Shown here: positions 13,509-24,724 of the stretch, one piece after another
How positions within the stretch are numbered: the stretch's first letter is position 1
How the letters are laid out: every line of letters starts with the position of its first letter
Source of the DNA: Apostichopus japonicus
Lineage: Eukaryota; Echinodermata; Holothuroidea; Aspidochirotida; Stichopodidae
Reading direction: 5' to 3'
NCBI RefSeq assembly: GCF_037975245.1
Contig: NC_092582.1
Coordinates: 24,652,077 to 24,716,076, forward strand
DNA: 64,000 bases
The notes under the pieces: generated by a model
What the model saw: the letters and a program-made list of their open reading frames with translations, nothing else
Databases searched by the model: none
Told to the model about the DNA's origin: nothing
Position numbers and translations under genes: made by a program

Positions 13509-14970
13509 GACGAGCAAGTCACTTTAGGCCACTCACGCATTTTAGAAAAATTACATTTAATATTAGAGATACCGTTTCTGAAATATTCGTTAAGATACAA
13601 GACTTGTATATTTGAATAACTATTGAAATTTTACATTTTGTCTTCATTAATTGCTTCATTAACAGCCTTCTCTAATATAAGGAGAACGTTAACTAGTGAT
13701 TGTTTAGCATTAAATCATTTTTTCGTAGTAAAGCTGATAATATTATGTATATATCAAGTAATTCTTAAATACCAAGATCGGCTCTGTATAGTATATATAC
13801 TTCTCATTTGTTCTTTCATTGTTATTTTGATGCGCCTTATAAATGATTCTACTGGTTTCATTTTATTAAAGATCTTCTTTATTTCTTTATATTCCGATAT
13901 TTTCCTTCGAATTAGAACAATTATAAGACTACAACTAATACTTGCTCTAATTAATGTTATATTTAGTCATTAATTGTTAGATTTCATACTACTTCAACCA
14001 TTTATTAATTTTACTTTCTTTCGATGTTTAGTTGATTTCTTTCGTTCCTCATATTCTATATTATGAATTAATCTTTCATATTACTCACGCGTAATACAGT
14101 GAATATTAGAAGAATATTGTTCAATGTTATCATAATAACAATGACTGGCTGTCTACCGTTCAACCACTGATTGTGTAACTCAAAATCATACTAAAACATT
14201 GTCTTAGACATTAATTAATAACAATAACATGTTTTGTTTTTTAATCCAGTTCTTTGTTCCATTATTATGATCTCTAATGATGTTTACTTGAAGACAATAG
14301 GAACACGTGACTTTGACGTATTATAGTAAGATTTTAACATGATAGTAGCGAAGATAATGTTCTGTATATTTAACATTACTCTTAAATGCGATGATCGGCT
14401 CTCCATACATATCTTTCATTCTTCTTGCATCGTAATTTTGCTTCTTCTTATTAGGTGCTGGTTGATGATTAATGAATATTCATGATCTCTTCATTGTTAT
14501 TCAGTTTTTGTCGTATTTGCTTTAAACCAATTGGATATGATGAAGCCATAAAGTTTACCAATATAACACAAGCCCCATCCCGCAAAACTGAATATAAGTA
14601 CATTACTATACAAACACCGACTAACAGATAAATATGGATGAAATCACTGCATTGCGGTTTATGATATTAGGTATTTCCATGGTAATAATTATTCCTTTAT
14701 TTTGTAATTGTTCTTGGTATCTTCCATATTTCTGTATGCTTGTACAATATATAATTTTGCAACCAAACACACTTGTTCCCTTTGAGGCGATCCTGGTCTC
14801 TCATTATGATACAATCACAACCTATCCATCCCGTTTATCTGTTCGTATATCATAAGTTCATATCGTAGAATCTTATAATGAAAATTATTGATATGTATGT
14901 TGTAATGTCAATGGAAGCAATAAAAGAAAACTAATCAGAGATGTATTGTCAACATCGTTATCTCTGTGTA
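13509..14970. other. AT-rich stretch without recognisable genes
   Basis: An open frame of 116 codons at 13623-13973 (+) would give a hydrophobic, Ile/Leu-rich product. It lacks a recognisable motif, a supporting splice context or gene-like composition, and probably arises by chance from the AT bias. Nothing else stands out. Confidence 0.4.
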
Positions 14971-15749
14971 CATGGGCGGCGATCATGGGGGGAACGGGGG
15001 CATGCCCCCAATATTTTAGGTGGGGATATAGTATCTACTATCCCCCCCCCCAATATTTGGTGGCATAGTTTTCTTGTGTTGCTCTAAATAGAAAATAATG
15101 CGTGAGATTGTTTATCCAAATCATATTTTGCGGTGGCTAAAACTTCATCCAAAACATGCTGCATGAGGTAAATGACACTTCGTGGTCGTTTCTGTGACCT
15201 GTGACCGTATAGCAAGTTGTAACTCATGATTATTATCATAATATCTGTACATCTCTTGTGTATGAGTGTAAGTACGTACAATCATAATGATCCACGTCGA
15301 TATGGGTTCACTGGGTTTCCATTTGGCCTGTTTCCTACAAGATTTATAACCGCCGGCGCGTAGCCAAGGGGTGGGGCGAAAGTGGGCGACCGCCCCGCCC
15401 CTCGAGCATAGTTTTTGTATTTATTTATGATATCGCTAGTAATTTCAAAATAGAAAATGCTTAGATGCAACTTACAAGGCCTGGGAAGTGCCATTTTCAG
15501 CGATCTGGGAGGCATTTACGGCCAAAATTTTCTTAAAGCAAGCTTCGCCCCTCCCTTGGCAAATTCCTCACTACGCGCCTGTCTAACCGTGACACAATTT
15601 GTTACTCAATGTCACCCAAAAATGTCACACATTTTCACCGAAAGTATAGTTTTTACCTTTTTTTTCGAAATGTGTGTGTATATACACAAAATATCATAAA
15701 GCGCGTCCTCCCCCCCCCCCCCAATATTTGTAACAAATCGCCGCCCCTG
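14971..15749. mobile_element. hAT-type element, family 3, carrying a nested insertion
   Basis: The ends are CATGGGCGGCGATC and, inverted, CAGGGGCGGCGATT. The 8-bp target duplication TCTGTGTA is perfect (14963-14970 and 15750-15757). G and C runs lie near each end, and ccccaatattt blocks occur at both. A second hAT-like element at 15353-15581 sits inside. Without it the host element is about 540 bp and non-coding. Confidence 0.9.
15353..15581. mobile_element. Nested hAT-type element, 229 bp
   Basis: The ends are CCGGCGCGTAG and, inverted, CAGGCGCGTAG. Longer inverted similarity follows inward (CCAAGGGGTGGGGCGAA against ttcgcccctcccttgg). Flanking octamers are TATAACCG (15345-15352) and TCTAACCG (15582-15589), one mismatch apart, consistent with an aged 8-bp duplication. 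It lies wholly inside the 14971-15749 element and so inserted later. Confidence 0.82.
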
Positions 15750-15757
15750 TCTGTGTA

Positions 15758-17392
15758 ACATGTAGTCGATGTACTGACATGTAATTTCAAGCTATACTCT
15801 TTTCCTTTCATGCATCAAGGTCACACAGAAAGTCATAGCTATACAGTAACTCTCAAACAGGTGAGGCTGGTATAGTTGAGGTTGAGATTAAGAGTTGATG
15901 GGAGTTAAAGGCCAACTTGTTATAATGTACATAATTTAAACAGGATGACCATCGAAATATTGCTCGTTATGGACGTATGGCATATATGGATACAAACGAT
16001 TAGTCCGGTTAATTAGCCCATAATCTAGCATTGCCGGTCGAAGAACCTTGATTAACAATGATCAACTCCGATTATTATTACTCAGACAATCGGTCTAAGT
16101 TTTAACCGATAATCAAACTTTATTGCCTATAAGCTTTCATTTTCAGTTGTAAAACCTGGAGTACCGGTTCAAAACAAGACCGGCATTGAGCAATGATCCA
16201 ATTTTTCCGACAGAATCAAATTGGAATATATCATTAGTGGGTATTTTGATTTTCCATACACGTGAGTCAGGAATAATTTCGACATGCGAGTAAACATCCG
16301 GTAAGATTAGCATTACAATACGAGTTAAATCCCATTCTGAATGAGAAGAAAACCGCAGGTGGCTTTAGCTTTGTGAAAAGTCCAGATCATACAGTATTGT
16401 ATTAAGTTATAGCTTGAATAGGCTCGTTGTACGGGGACTGCTGGTGATAGTGTAACCATTTAGTTAAATAATATTTACTTCAAAGGCATCAATAAGACAC
16501 TGCAACCTTCTGAACGTGCTCTTCATCCATGGAAATGTTTGTGCAAATTATTCTCATTGGATCAATATCCCAGGATTTTACCTTGTGAATATTTCGCCAT
16601 GATTTCGTAATCCAAAGTGTCGTACCATGAATTCAGGATCAATAGTTGTCAGAGACCTGCATCTTTTCGTGGGCTGAGAAAATGATTCCTTATGGATGAG
16701 GATTTAATTTTCGAGAGGATCACTTAGGTTTTATACCGGGATACACTTTAAACTATAACATAACGATAATTGTTATCAGGTGTTGAAGTTTGTAGGTAAT
16801 TTTACCTTCCTGACTTCCCGAGAGGTTTGGATTTAAACAGATATTGGGAAACAAAGTATTGTCCCGTTTACCACTCGTAAACTCATGTGAGTACACATTC
16901 CATTGAAAATATTTGTTATCAGCGTTATCTATATATAACAGAACATACAGATCTAATATCAGAGAGATCCCTATCAACAATGTTCCATCAGCGTTATATA
17001 TATATATATATACGACAGAACATACAGATCCAAGCGTCGCTGAGTTACTGTATCCCAGTAGAGACTTATATAGGCTTGTAATCACTGAATTTAGTTGACA
17101 GTGGTAAATGTTAAACGTTATTTCTATTTTGATGATGACAGCAATTAAAATGATTTACTTCCTGTTACGTTTAATTCATTTAGTTTTCCTTTTTAAAAAT
17201 GATATTATTATTTTTAGATGTTAAGCTCATGGTGAATCAAGCTAAGTATGTCGGCCGTATTTTCACTGCATTGTAAACCTACGGAAAGATGATTGTATAG
17301 CTATCAATGGTATCAGTTTGACGTCATATTATCTGCATACTTTATAGTCTTCGCTTCCGAATTCTTCTTTCCTGGATGAAGTTCGTAGTATC
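15758..17392. other. No firm gene; one exon-like stretch on the minus strand
   Basis: On the minus strand an acceptor-like site (cattttctcag) precedes 92 open nucleotides (16673-16582) encoding PTKRCRSLTTIDPEF..., ending at AAG|gtaaaa. No partner exons or family could be found, and neighbouring frames are also open, so it is only a hint. A short AT-rich duplication (cagcgttat...acagaacatacagatc) occurs twice in 16919-17032. Confidence 0.25.
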
Positions 17393-17751
17393 CAAGGGCG
17401 TAGGAACCGGGGGGCTGGGGGCGCCAGCCCCCCAGTGAAAAATATGGTGGGGCGGAAGTATCATTCCCCTCCCCCACTTCGCAAGTCAGAAAACCCCTTT
17501 CAATCAGAAAAAAAAAATCTGCTTTGGAGCACCAAATTGCATCTAAGGCCAGGTGAAAATGCTGCAAAATTATTTATAAAATGGAGTGGGTGTTGAAGTG
17601 TGCTATATTGCACCAAATTGCATCTGAGGCCACCTGGAAATGCCAAAAAAAATCCAAAGGGGGACACCCCCTCCCCTTAGACCCCTCCCCCAGGCCGGCC
17701 ATCAGTCTTCAGCCCCCCCCCCCCACTCTAAAGCACCTTCCTACGCCACTG
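17393..17751. mobile_element. Non-autonomous hAT-type element, family 1, copy b
   Basis: The ends are CAAGGGCGTAGGAACC and, inverted, CAGTGGCGTAGGAAGG, with a perfect target duplication GTAGTATC (17385-17392 and 17752-17759). The interior closely matches copies a and c, with the same 'accaaattgcatct' blocks and C-rich 3' part. It is 359 bp and has no coding function. Confidence 0.93.
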
Positions 17752-17759
17752 GTAGTATC

Positions 17760-20580
17760 GTACGTATTTTGTTAATTTTTGGAAATTTCTTGATAAATTC
17801 GCGACACTATAGAAGGGTTGTCAAACCACTGTCCCGTTGACCCCCTCCTTATGTACCGGGTAAGTACACTCGTTTACTAAATTAGTTTAAAAACAGTAAG
17901 TCATAAACTACAGGCTACATACTTGTAAGAAATTGTTACTTTTTGAACTTTTCATTCTCATCCCAAATAGCGTAGGATTAATTGTGGACTTGAACATACA
18001 TGGTTTTGTCCAATAGACCTATATTAGTTGTTAGTATGGTTTAACGATACTTTTACAACTAGGGATAAAACCTTTTCCTCTGGTGTTTATTACAGCCAAC
18101 GCTGTGCAAAAACAAAGTTTCTATATACTCTTTGGGTGGGATAGCTAATTAGATGTGTTATTGGTGGTTTCATTATAAACACTAACGGTATCACGTATGG
18201 CGTATTTGGGGTTCCATTTGTATAGGGACAATGAGGTCCAGAAGACTACAGTATGTTTACGCCTAACCTCATACACAATGTACGTGTACACGCAATAAAG
18301 GTATGTACTGTACACGCTGTACATGTATGTACTGGTTGACATTCATTTTATAGTAAAGTCTTTTAATTAAATGAATTAAACCAGAAACAGACAAGTACAT
18401 TGCAAATAGTTTTTGTTTATATGACATTATTAACTGCACAGTATTGAATTGAATGACCTTGAAGTACAATATACCTTGGCTCAAAACATGTGTAATATCA
18501 AAACAGCAAAAGCGCTTTTATTTATTTTAAATCCCAAACATCGGGAATTTTTCATTTCAAAATAAGGCTAAACACCCTCCTGATTTCTTTTTGCAAACAG
18601 GGTGGTACTATATCTCTCCCTGAAAAAATAATCAGATTTTTTTTAGCATGACGCGTTTGAGTTATTGGCTGTCAAAGATGACCTCTTTTGTACATCGGAG
18701 CAACTTATCAACTTCATAAATTAATATTGAGGAAAGCTATAGAACCCTGAAATTTGCTTAGGTTTAAGAACTTAATACTTTTTAGTATAAAACTCTGACA
18801 GCTCTAACATGGTTACTTTGGTAAACAAAAATGGCATCAAAACCCCTTTCCTCATGCTGAATCGCAGCATGAAATAGCAACTTTAGAGTTGCACAACTTG
18901 CATATATATTATAGGAAAGCACTGTAATCATTATTTTGTATTGTTTGTACTAGACATAATAAATTCTGAAAGAATCAAGTACCCTGAATCAATGGATTAG
19001 GTCGGAGCAAGTTAGCACTAAAAATAACATATTTGTTGGTGGGGGAAGGGGAGGGGTGATGTAATGCTGTGTCCGAAAAATGTAATAATTATGGAAGGGC
19101 ATACCGTTGAGATCCCCTCACCTTTGAAATTCGAAATTGTGGGTACTAAATTGGGCTCCTACGCCCATTAGTGTTGTACGAGTCAATAACTTTAATCTTT
19201 AAGAAGTCTAATTCAAGGCATAACTGATTTGTTGAAGACCTTCTAAGTTTCAATCATTGTAAATAGTTTGATCCATCTGTTCTGTAAGTCCTGTTGGATA
19301 AATAACTGGAAATCATATTATAAGCATTCCCACAAATCCCAATGTAAAATATTTCTTTAAAAGTACATATTAAATTATCAACTGTCATCTGATCAAGCTG
19401 AGAATGTTTACTGTTGATAGTTGATAATAAAGCAGGGTAAGTGCAGTGACCCTCCCTATCAATTCAAACTGAAAATTATAACAAAAAATATCATTCTTGT
19501 GTTAAGAAAGTAGGTAACCTTTTTCTCTATGACACTCCTACGAAGGTTATTAATGGAGGAAGTAAACTAATAGGTCCATAAGTTCTGGCAAAGTTGTATC
19601 ACTCTCTTTGAATAATGGAATAACTTTTGTGCATTAAGATCCCAGCTGAAAAGACATCGTTGGAGATATTGACCAATACAGAGGATATAGCACGTATAGT
19701 GGAAAAAGGATTTAATACAAATTTAAGCCGAATACCGTCAACATCTGGAGCCTTTCCAATCTTTAATCCATCAAAACATTAACATGCTTATTTAGCAGGT
19801 CGGATAATCATCGTTTTAATGCAATTCTATATGACATAAGTTTAATCTTATGATTAGGATTATTAATGTACACTTACCATAGATTTATTCTTGGAGAAAT
19901 TGATTTGTTTAATTCCAGGGGTAATCAAAGACTTATCATTAAAATTATTTCTAGACATTCTTGACAAAGACTAGTTAAGGTTGTGGTTATGATTTTATAA
20001 TATCAATTAACTGATGATAAGATGCATTACCGTCATGAATATGATTTATAATCACCACTCCATGTTTGTATTTACAGATAAGGGACACACCACAGAAAAT
20101 GAACAACATAATAAATACCTTAAATAATGATTCATTGTCTCCATAGCAACTATACTTTACAGGAATTGCGATATTCTGAATCAAAGTGGTTCATAGGAAA
20201 AAAACTGAATAAACATTTTAAGACATTTTCTTGAATGCATGATAACCCCAAAGTTCTTGTTTTTCTATGTCTTAGTTCTGAAAACGGGTATTTGTAAATA
20301 CTTCTAGCAAAAAGACAAAAACAGTTTTATACCGGTAAACAAAAACGCAGGAAAACCATGTATAATGACCGTCTGTTGCAATATTTGTCTTCAATGGACA
20401 ACTGAGGATAACTCTGTCAGAGCATAGAAAAGGGCTTCAAATTACTATACTCTTGTTTAGTAATAAACTTATCGGGATAGCGCTTTACCTATCAATATTG
20501 GAAAGAGCGTTTTCGCCATGCATACAAATGCAGCCTTATGTGTACCACTGGCTCAGCCTCAAAAAGATTTATAAACGTGG
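17760..20580. other. Intergenic stretch, no gene recognised
   Basis: No exon with supporting splice sites and phase was found. Near 19030-19170 there is a G-run followed by 'ggctcctacgccc', resembling one end of a family-2 hAT element whose other end is missing. This stretch lies just downstream of the homeobox gene and may contain its 3' UTR. Confidence 0.4.
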
Positions 20581-22785
20581 TTATTTTATTTCCTCGCTAA
20601 TAACTTTTAATTTCTTGATTGTCTTCGACCAAATGGCTTTATTGGAAGATGTCCTCCGATTAAATTTCAAGTTCCGACCTGGAACAGAGCGGGGCTTCTC
20701 CTTACAATTGCCAGTGACCTTCCGCCATTTTGTTCTATAATGGAAGAAACCGATGAAGATCGTTAATCATGTTAATATAGGTTGACTCAAATCACGCAGA
20801 CCCAGGCGAGGCATTACATATAACAGGAACATATTCTGTTCTCCTGTCACATAATTTGTCACAGTCATGCAGTAATTTCTGTAAGGCTTGGAAGATTCAA
20901 CGATGTACTCACAAAACTAACGCAAAAACCAGCAACACTTTACTTTCATTGGCAGGAGCGCTACTAAGTAGAGTTCTGAGGGGCTTTAGCAGTTTAGCCC
21001 CCCCCCCTCCCTCCCTCCCTCTCTCTTTCTTTCCACTGGCAAACAGAATATTCAAAAGCAATCCTAGTGTAAACAATATTTTAAAAAGGTATGCGGTACA
21101 ATTTAAAAAGTCGAAACATCTTCAACGTTGTTTCAATAGTTGCAAAATATTGCACCAGTTTCCCTCCTTTTCACCCCCCCCCCCCCAAAAAAGAAAGAAA
21201 CTGGTACTTTTTCTCTTAAAATTCGTGCAAATGTCGTTGGCAAAGTTATTATCTCCACAGAGCGATGTCCGATATGGTATACCAAATCGGACATAGCATT
21301 GTTTGCCCCGTGTGGAAGCCACTAAATACTAACCCGTGTAGCGGTTCGGTTCATCGGTAAGGATCCCGAGCGAGAATGATCTCACCTGACGTCACAGTCT
21401 TGCATAACTACGTAGATGCACATGTTGTACATTTCACGTGCATAGTGCGGGTACGAGCTCGTGTAACACGTACGATTAAGTAAAAGAGGGGAAAATAGGA
21501 GACAAATATCCAAATATCCAAACGTTTCACGGTTTATTCTTGACATTTTAAGTTAACAAATGTATATAAGAAAGCTGCAACTGTTGTATTTATCTTTATA
21601 TCTCAAGTAGCAGGCCTCACAAGTTGTTACATAGAGTCAACTAACCTCCAAGACCTGGTTGTGTACATATATCATTTTAAAAACTTCAAGTACCGTTTCA
21701 AATCGCTATTACATCTATCTTTATCTCGTAGCAGGCCTCACAAGTTGGTACATAGAGTCAACTAACCTCCTAGACCTGGTTGTGTACAAATATCAAATTT
21801 AAAAGCTGCAAAATTCACTTCAAACGTTTAGATCTATAGTCATTTCAAATAACAGGTCTCACAAGTTATTACATAGAGTCAACTAACCTCCAAGACCTGA
21901 TTATTTACAAATATCATTTAAAAACTGCAAGTACCGTTTCAACTACCGCTATTATATCTATCTTAATCTCGTAGCAGGCCTCATAAGTTATTACATAGAG
22001 TCAACTAACCTCCAAGACCTGGTTGTGTACATATATCATTTTAAATACTGCAAGTACCGTTTAAAACCGCTATTATATCTATCTCTATCTCGAGTAGCAG
22101 GTCTCACAAGTTATTACATAGAGTCAACTAACTTCCGAGACCTGGGCAAAATAACGTAATTCGGGAACCGAGAGCGCCGAGCACAGTTGCACCCGAAACC
22201 GAGTTCCGAGAGCACTCGAAATGGTCCGACCCGCTGTAGGGGTTAGTATTTAGTGGCTTCCTTTGCCGTGTATGGGGGTGTGTGTATGTTTGTGTAAAAG
22301 TGGTGGCGCTAGATCGAAGTACCTTTTCTTAAATCCTTGCTTATGTACAAATGATTTACGCATACGAACCTTGCAAATTGTATGTGAGGGCCGCAGATGC
22401 TTTTTAAGGGTAACTGTAAAGTATATATACTGACCCCACCTGACTCATTCTGGTTTCCAGCTAATTACCTTATTAATCAACGCAATGTGTTTCGGCTTAT
22501 CTTCCAGAGTACAAAAAGGAAAACAGAGCAAGAAACAAAGACCAACCTTCTGTTTTGAAACCATGTTTTGACTTGAGCCTCTTCAAGACCTAGTCTAGTT
22601 GCTAGCACACACCTCTCATGAAGACCCAGGTATTTCTTGGCACTGAAAGTTCTTTCTAAACCTGACGAAAAGTAGTATCAAATATATGTTATGCAATGAC
22701 ATGCTCCAATTTGTTTATAATTTTAGAGGTAATTTCTCATTACTATTGTTACTAAATACCATATCTGATGCCATAGATGTATGTA

Positions 22786-22877
<92 letters not shown>

Positions 22878-24724
22878 AGACCAAACTACTGTCTAAGATC
22901 ATGTCCTGCATGAGGAACGCTCAAGGAAACTGAGCAGTGACGACTGTGTTTCATCAGGTGGGTTATAGACATTGGGAATGGTTGCGAGCCACCTGAGTGT
23001 TATATACTGGGTGTGAAAATGGCCACGAGCACCTTACCGGCATAACAAAAAATAATATCATAGCTTGTAAAGGTATACGTGGAAGGACTAAAACTCACTT
23101 GTCAATTGTTCCCCTTGAAATATGGCGCGCTTACGTCTTGGTAAGAGATGACCAGTGGGAAGTGTCCCTGGTAAAGGAGTGGAGCCACGAATCAAAGAGG
23201 ACGGAAATGTAAGACAATTACACCATCTTGAAGGATGAACTGGATTACATACATATTCACGATCAGATAAAATACGTCTTGAATCAAATGAAGTAGTTTT
23301 TCGGTGATCTTCATTTAAAGTCCAAGAGTTGTTTTGCCATCCTAATGCAGACACGAACGAAAGTAAAACTACCTGTGTGCATAGGTATTGTAAAGGTAGA
23401 GGGAGGTTACTATTTATGAAAATGCAACCCCCCTATACCCACTTTGATTCTTTAAGAGAACCGTCCTACAATGTTATAAAAACGTGTGTATTCAATATGT
23501 ATTTAACAAGCCTGTTGCGTTGCATATAACCCCCCTCTTGATTGAAACGTCAGGCCCTACTTTTATACATGAATCAAATGTTCCAAGGTATATGTAACGT
23601 TAAGCTGTGTTACATATATTAACTCAATCATATTTATTGAATGATGGATATTAGTTCATCACCGATATAAATTATGTAAAATTAACATGAATAAATCAAA
23701 TGATAATACAAAAAGTACATTAATATTTGAAGAAAATTTGATTTTTCACTGTTGTTTTACTTCCTGATCAGTAATTACAGCAAACAGTAAGCAGTGAGGT
23801 TATTAATCATAACCTTTGTCTGATCAAGTAGGCAATGTTCGTATGACTACGAGGTCTAATTTAATTAAGTGTTTGTCTTTGTATTTTGTGTTTATGTATA
23901 GGCATTTGACGTAGCTCTGCGGTGAAATCCGCCATTCTCTAAAGAAATATTCTTAGTCTATTTATATAAAATTAAAAACTCAAATTGCGCGAGCAACGTT
24001 CTAGACTTTGCTTTTAATTTCAGCAGTGAAACCCGCCTTTACATGTACAAAGTAATTAGTTTTTTATGTTCCAGCGTTTCAAAACTTAAAGGAGAAGCAC
24101 CGTCTGGCGGCTGGCTGTGCGGCGGTTTCATCTGGCCCATAGGCATATGTATATAGCGTAAGCTAACATGTTTAACAACTCCCAACAATCCTTGCACCAC
24201 GTGGAATGTACCTGGATTAAAAAGTGCCCAAATAGCTGCTAATTATCTACTTCTTTTGGTATTGCTTTTGTAGGCTTAGTTCAAGCTTATTGCACAAAGT
24301 ATTGACACGGGAACTAATGTGGATATTAGGGCATGATAAACACTTCAATATATCATCTCCAGTACTGGAAACATCAAGGGTATCTTGTTGTTCTATACAT
24401 GTATATATAGATCAATCATTCTACTTCTATATATTTGCAAAGGACCATTACACTTGTGATATTTTCTTATATTGGAATACAAATTTTGGAATGTTTCTTC
24501 ATAACATAGACCACTGATGGTCGATAACTATTGCTTCTCATCTGAGATACAACCGACAAGTAAGCGGTAAGCAGAAAACCTTTGTATTAATTCAAAATCC
24601 TTACCTGTGTTACTGTTTGAATAAAAATCATCGGTGCATTTATTGTTCGAGTGGCTCTTGTCTTGTGAACTGGTGTCGATTCCAAAATATCACGAATAAA
24701 AAACGACTTTCCTCTCGTTGACAT
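20581..24724 (-). CDS. Homeobox transcription factor, NKL-type, four exons
   Basis: Predicted DNA-binding transcription factor of about 220 residues, assembled from four exons with matching phases: exon 1 24724-24605, exon 2 23372-23099, exon 3 22661-22547, exon 4 20734-20581. Exon 1 starts [23 protein letters not shown] is an eh1-like motif, which in known families recruits Groucho/TLE corepressors. The homeodomain (about residues 118-177) runs from [14 protein letters not shown] in exon 2, through [12 protein letters not shown] and QVKTWFQNR in exon 3, to TKWRK in exon 4. F8, L16, F20, W48, F49, N51 and R53 are all present, with K46, T47, Q50 and T54. Two introns cut the homeobox, after codon 14 (phase 1) and within codon 53 (phase 2). 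The Thr47 and the eh1 motif point to the NKL group (TLX, HHEX, BARHL and VENT relatives), but I cannot assign an orthologue. Exon 3 and 4 junctions are the firmest; the exon 1-2 junction is less certain. Confidence 0.85.
21314..22261. mobile_element. TIR element inside the last homeobox intron
   Basis: The two ends are perfect inverted copies of 22 bp, GGAAGCCACTAAATACTAAC plus CC, with further imperfect pairing inward (TGTAGCGGTTCGG against TACAGCGGGTCGG). The flanks are TTTGCCCCGTGT on the left and TTTGCCGTGT on the right, a likely target duplication of about 10 bp with a 2-bp indel. Long duplications and an interior made of tandem repeats recall Foldback or MULE-type elements, which is an inference. 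There is no coding capacity. It lies in intron 3 (20735-22546) of the homeobox gene. Confidence 0.82.
21590..22145. repeat. Minisatellite of ~122 bp, five copies
   Basis: The block 'ttacatagagtcaactaac' recurs five times, near 21627, 21750, 21870, 21992 and 22115. It is preceded by gcaggcctcacaagtt and followed by 'agacctggttgtgtac' and a tail with 'gcaagtaccgtttcaa'. Copies differ by a few substitutions. It makes up most of the interior of the 21314-22261 TIR element. Confidence 0.92.
22795..22875. repeat. (TA)n microsatellite in a homeobox intron
   Basis: About 40 uninterrupted TA units, in intron 2 (22662-23098) of the minus-strand homeobox gene, between the two exons that split the homeodomain. 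Open frames across it are artefacts. Confidence 0.97.

Noticed and set aside
13623-13973. 116-codon hydrophobic open frame as a membrane protein gene
   Set aside because: Composition follows the AT bias, with no motif, no good start context and no neighbouring exons.
20856-21325. Open frames of up to 146 codons with proline runs
   Set aside because: The frames cross C-rich low-complexity tracts on both strands in intron 3 of the homeobox gene and show no domain.
22686-22913. Open frames through the TA-rich stretch
   Set aside because: A (TA)n repeat yields YI repeats; it is an intron of the homeobox gene.
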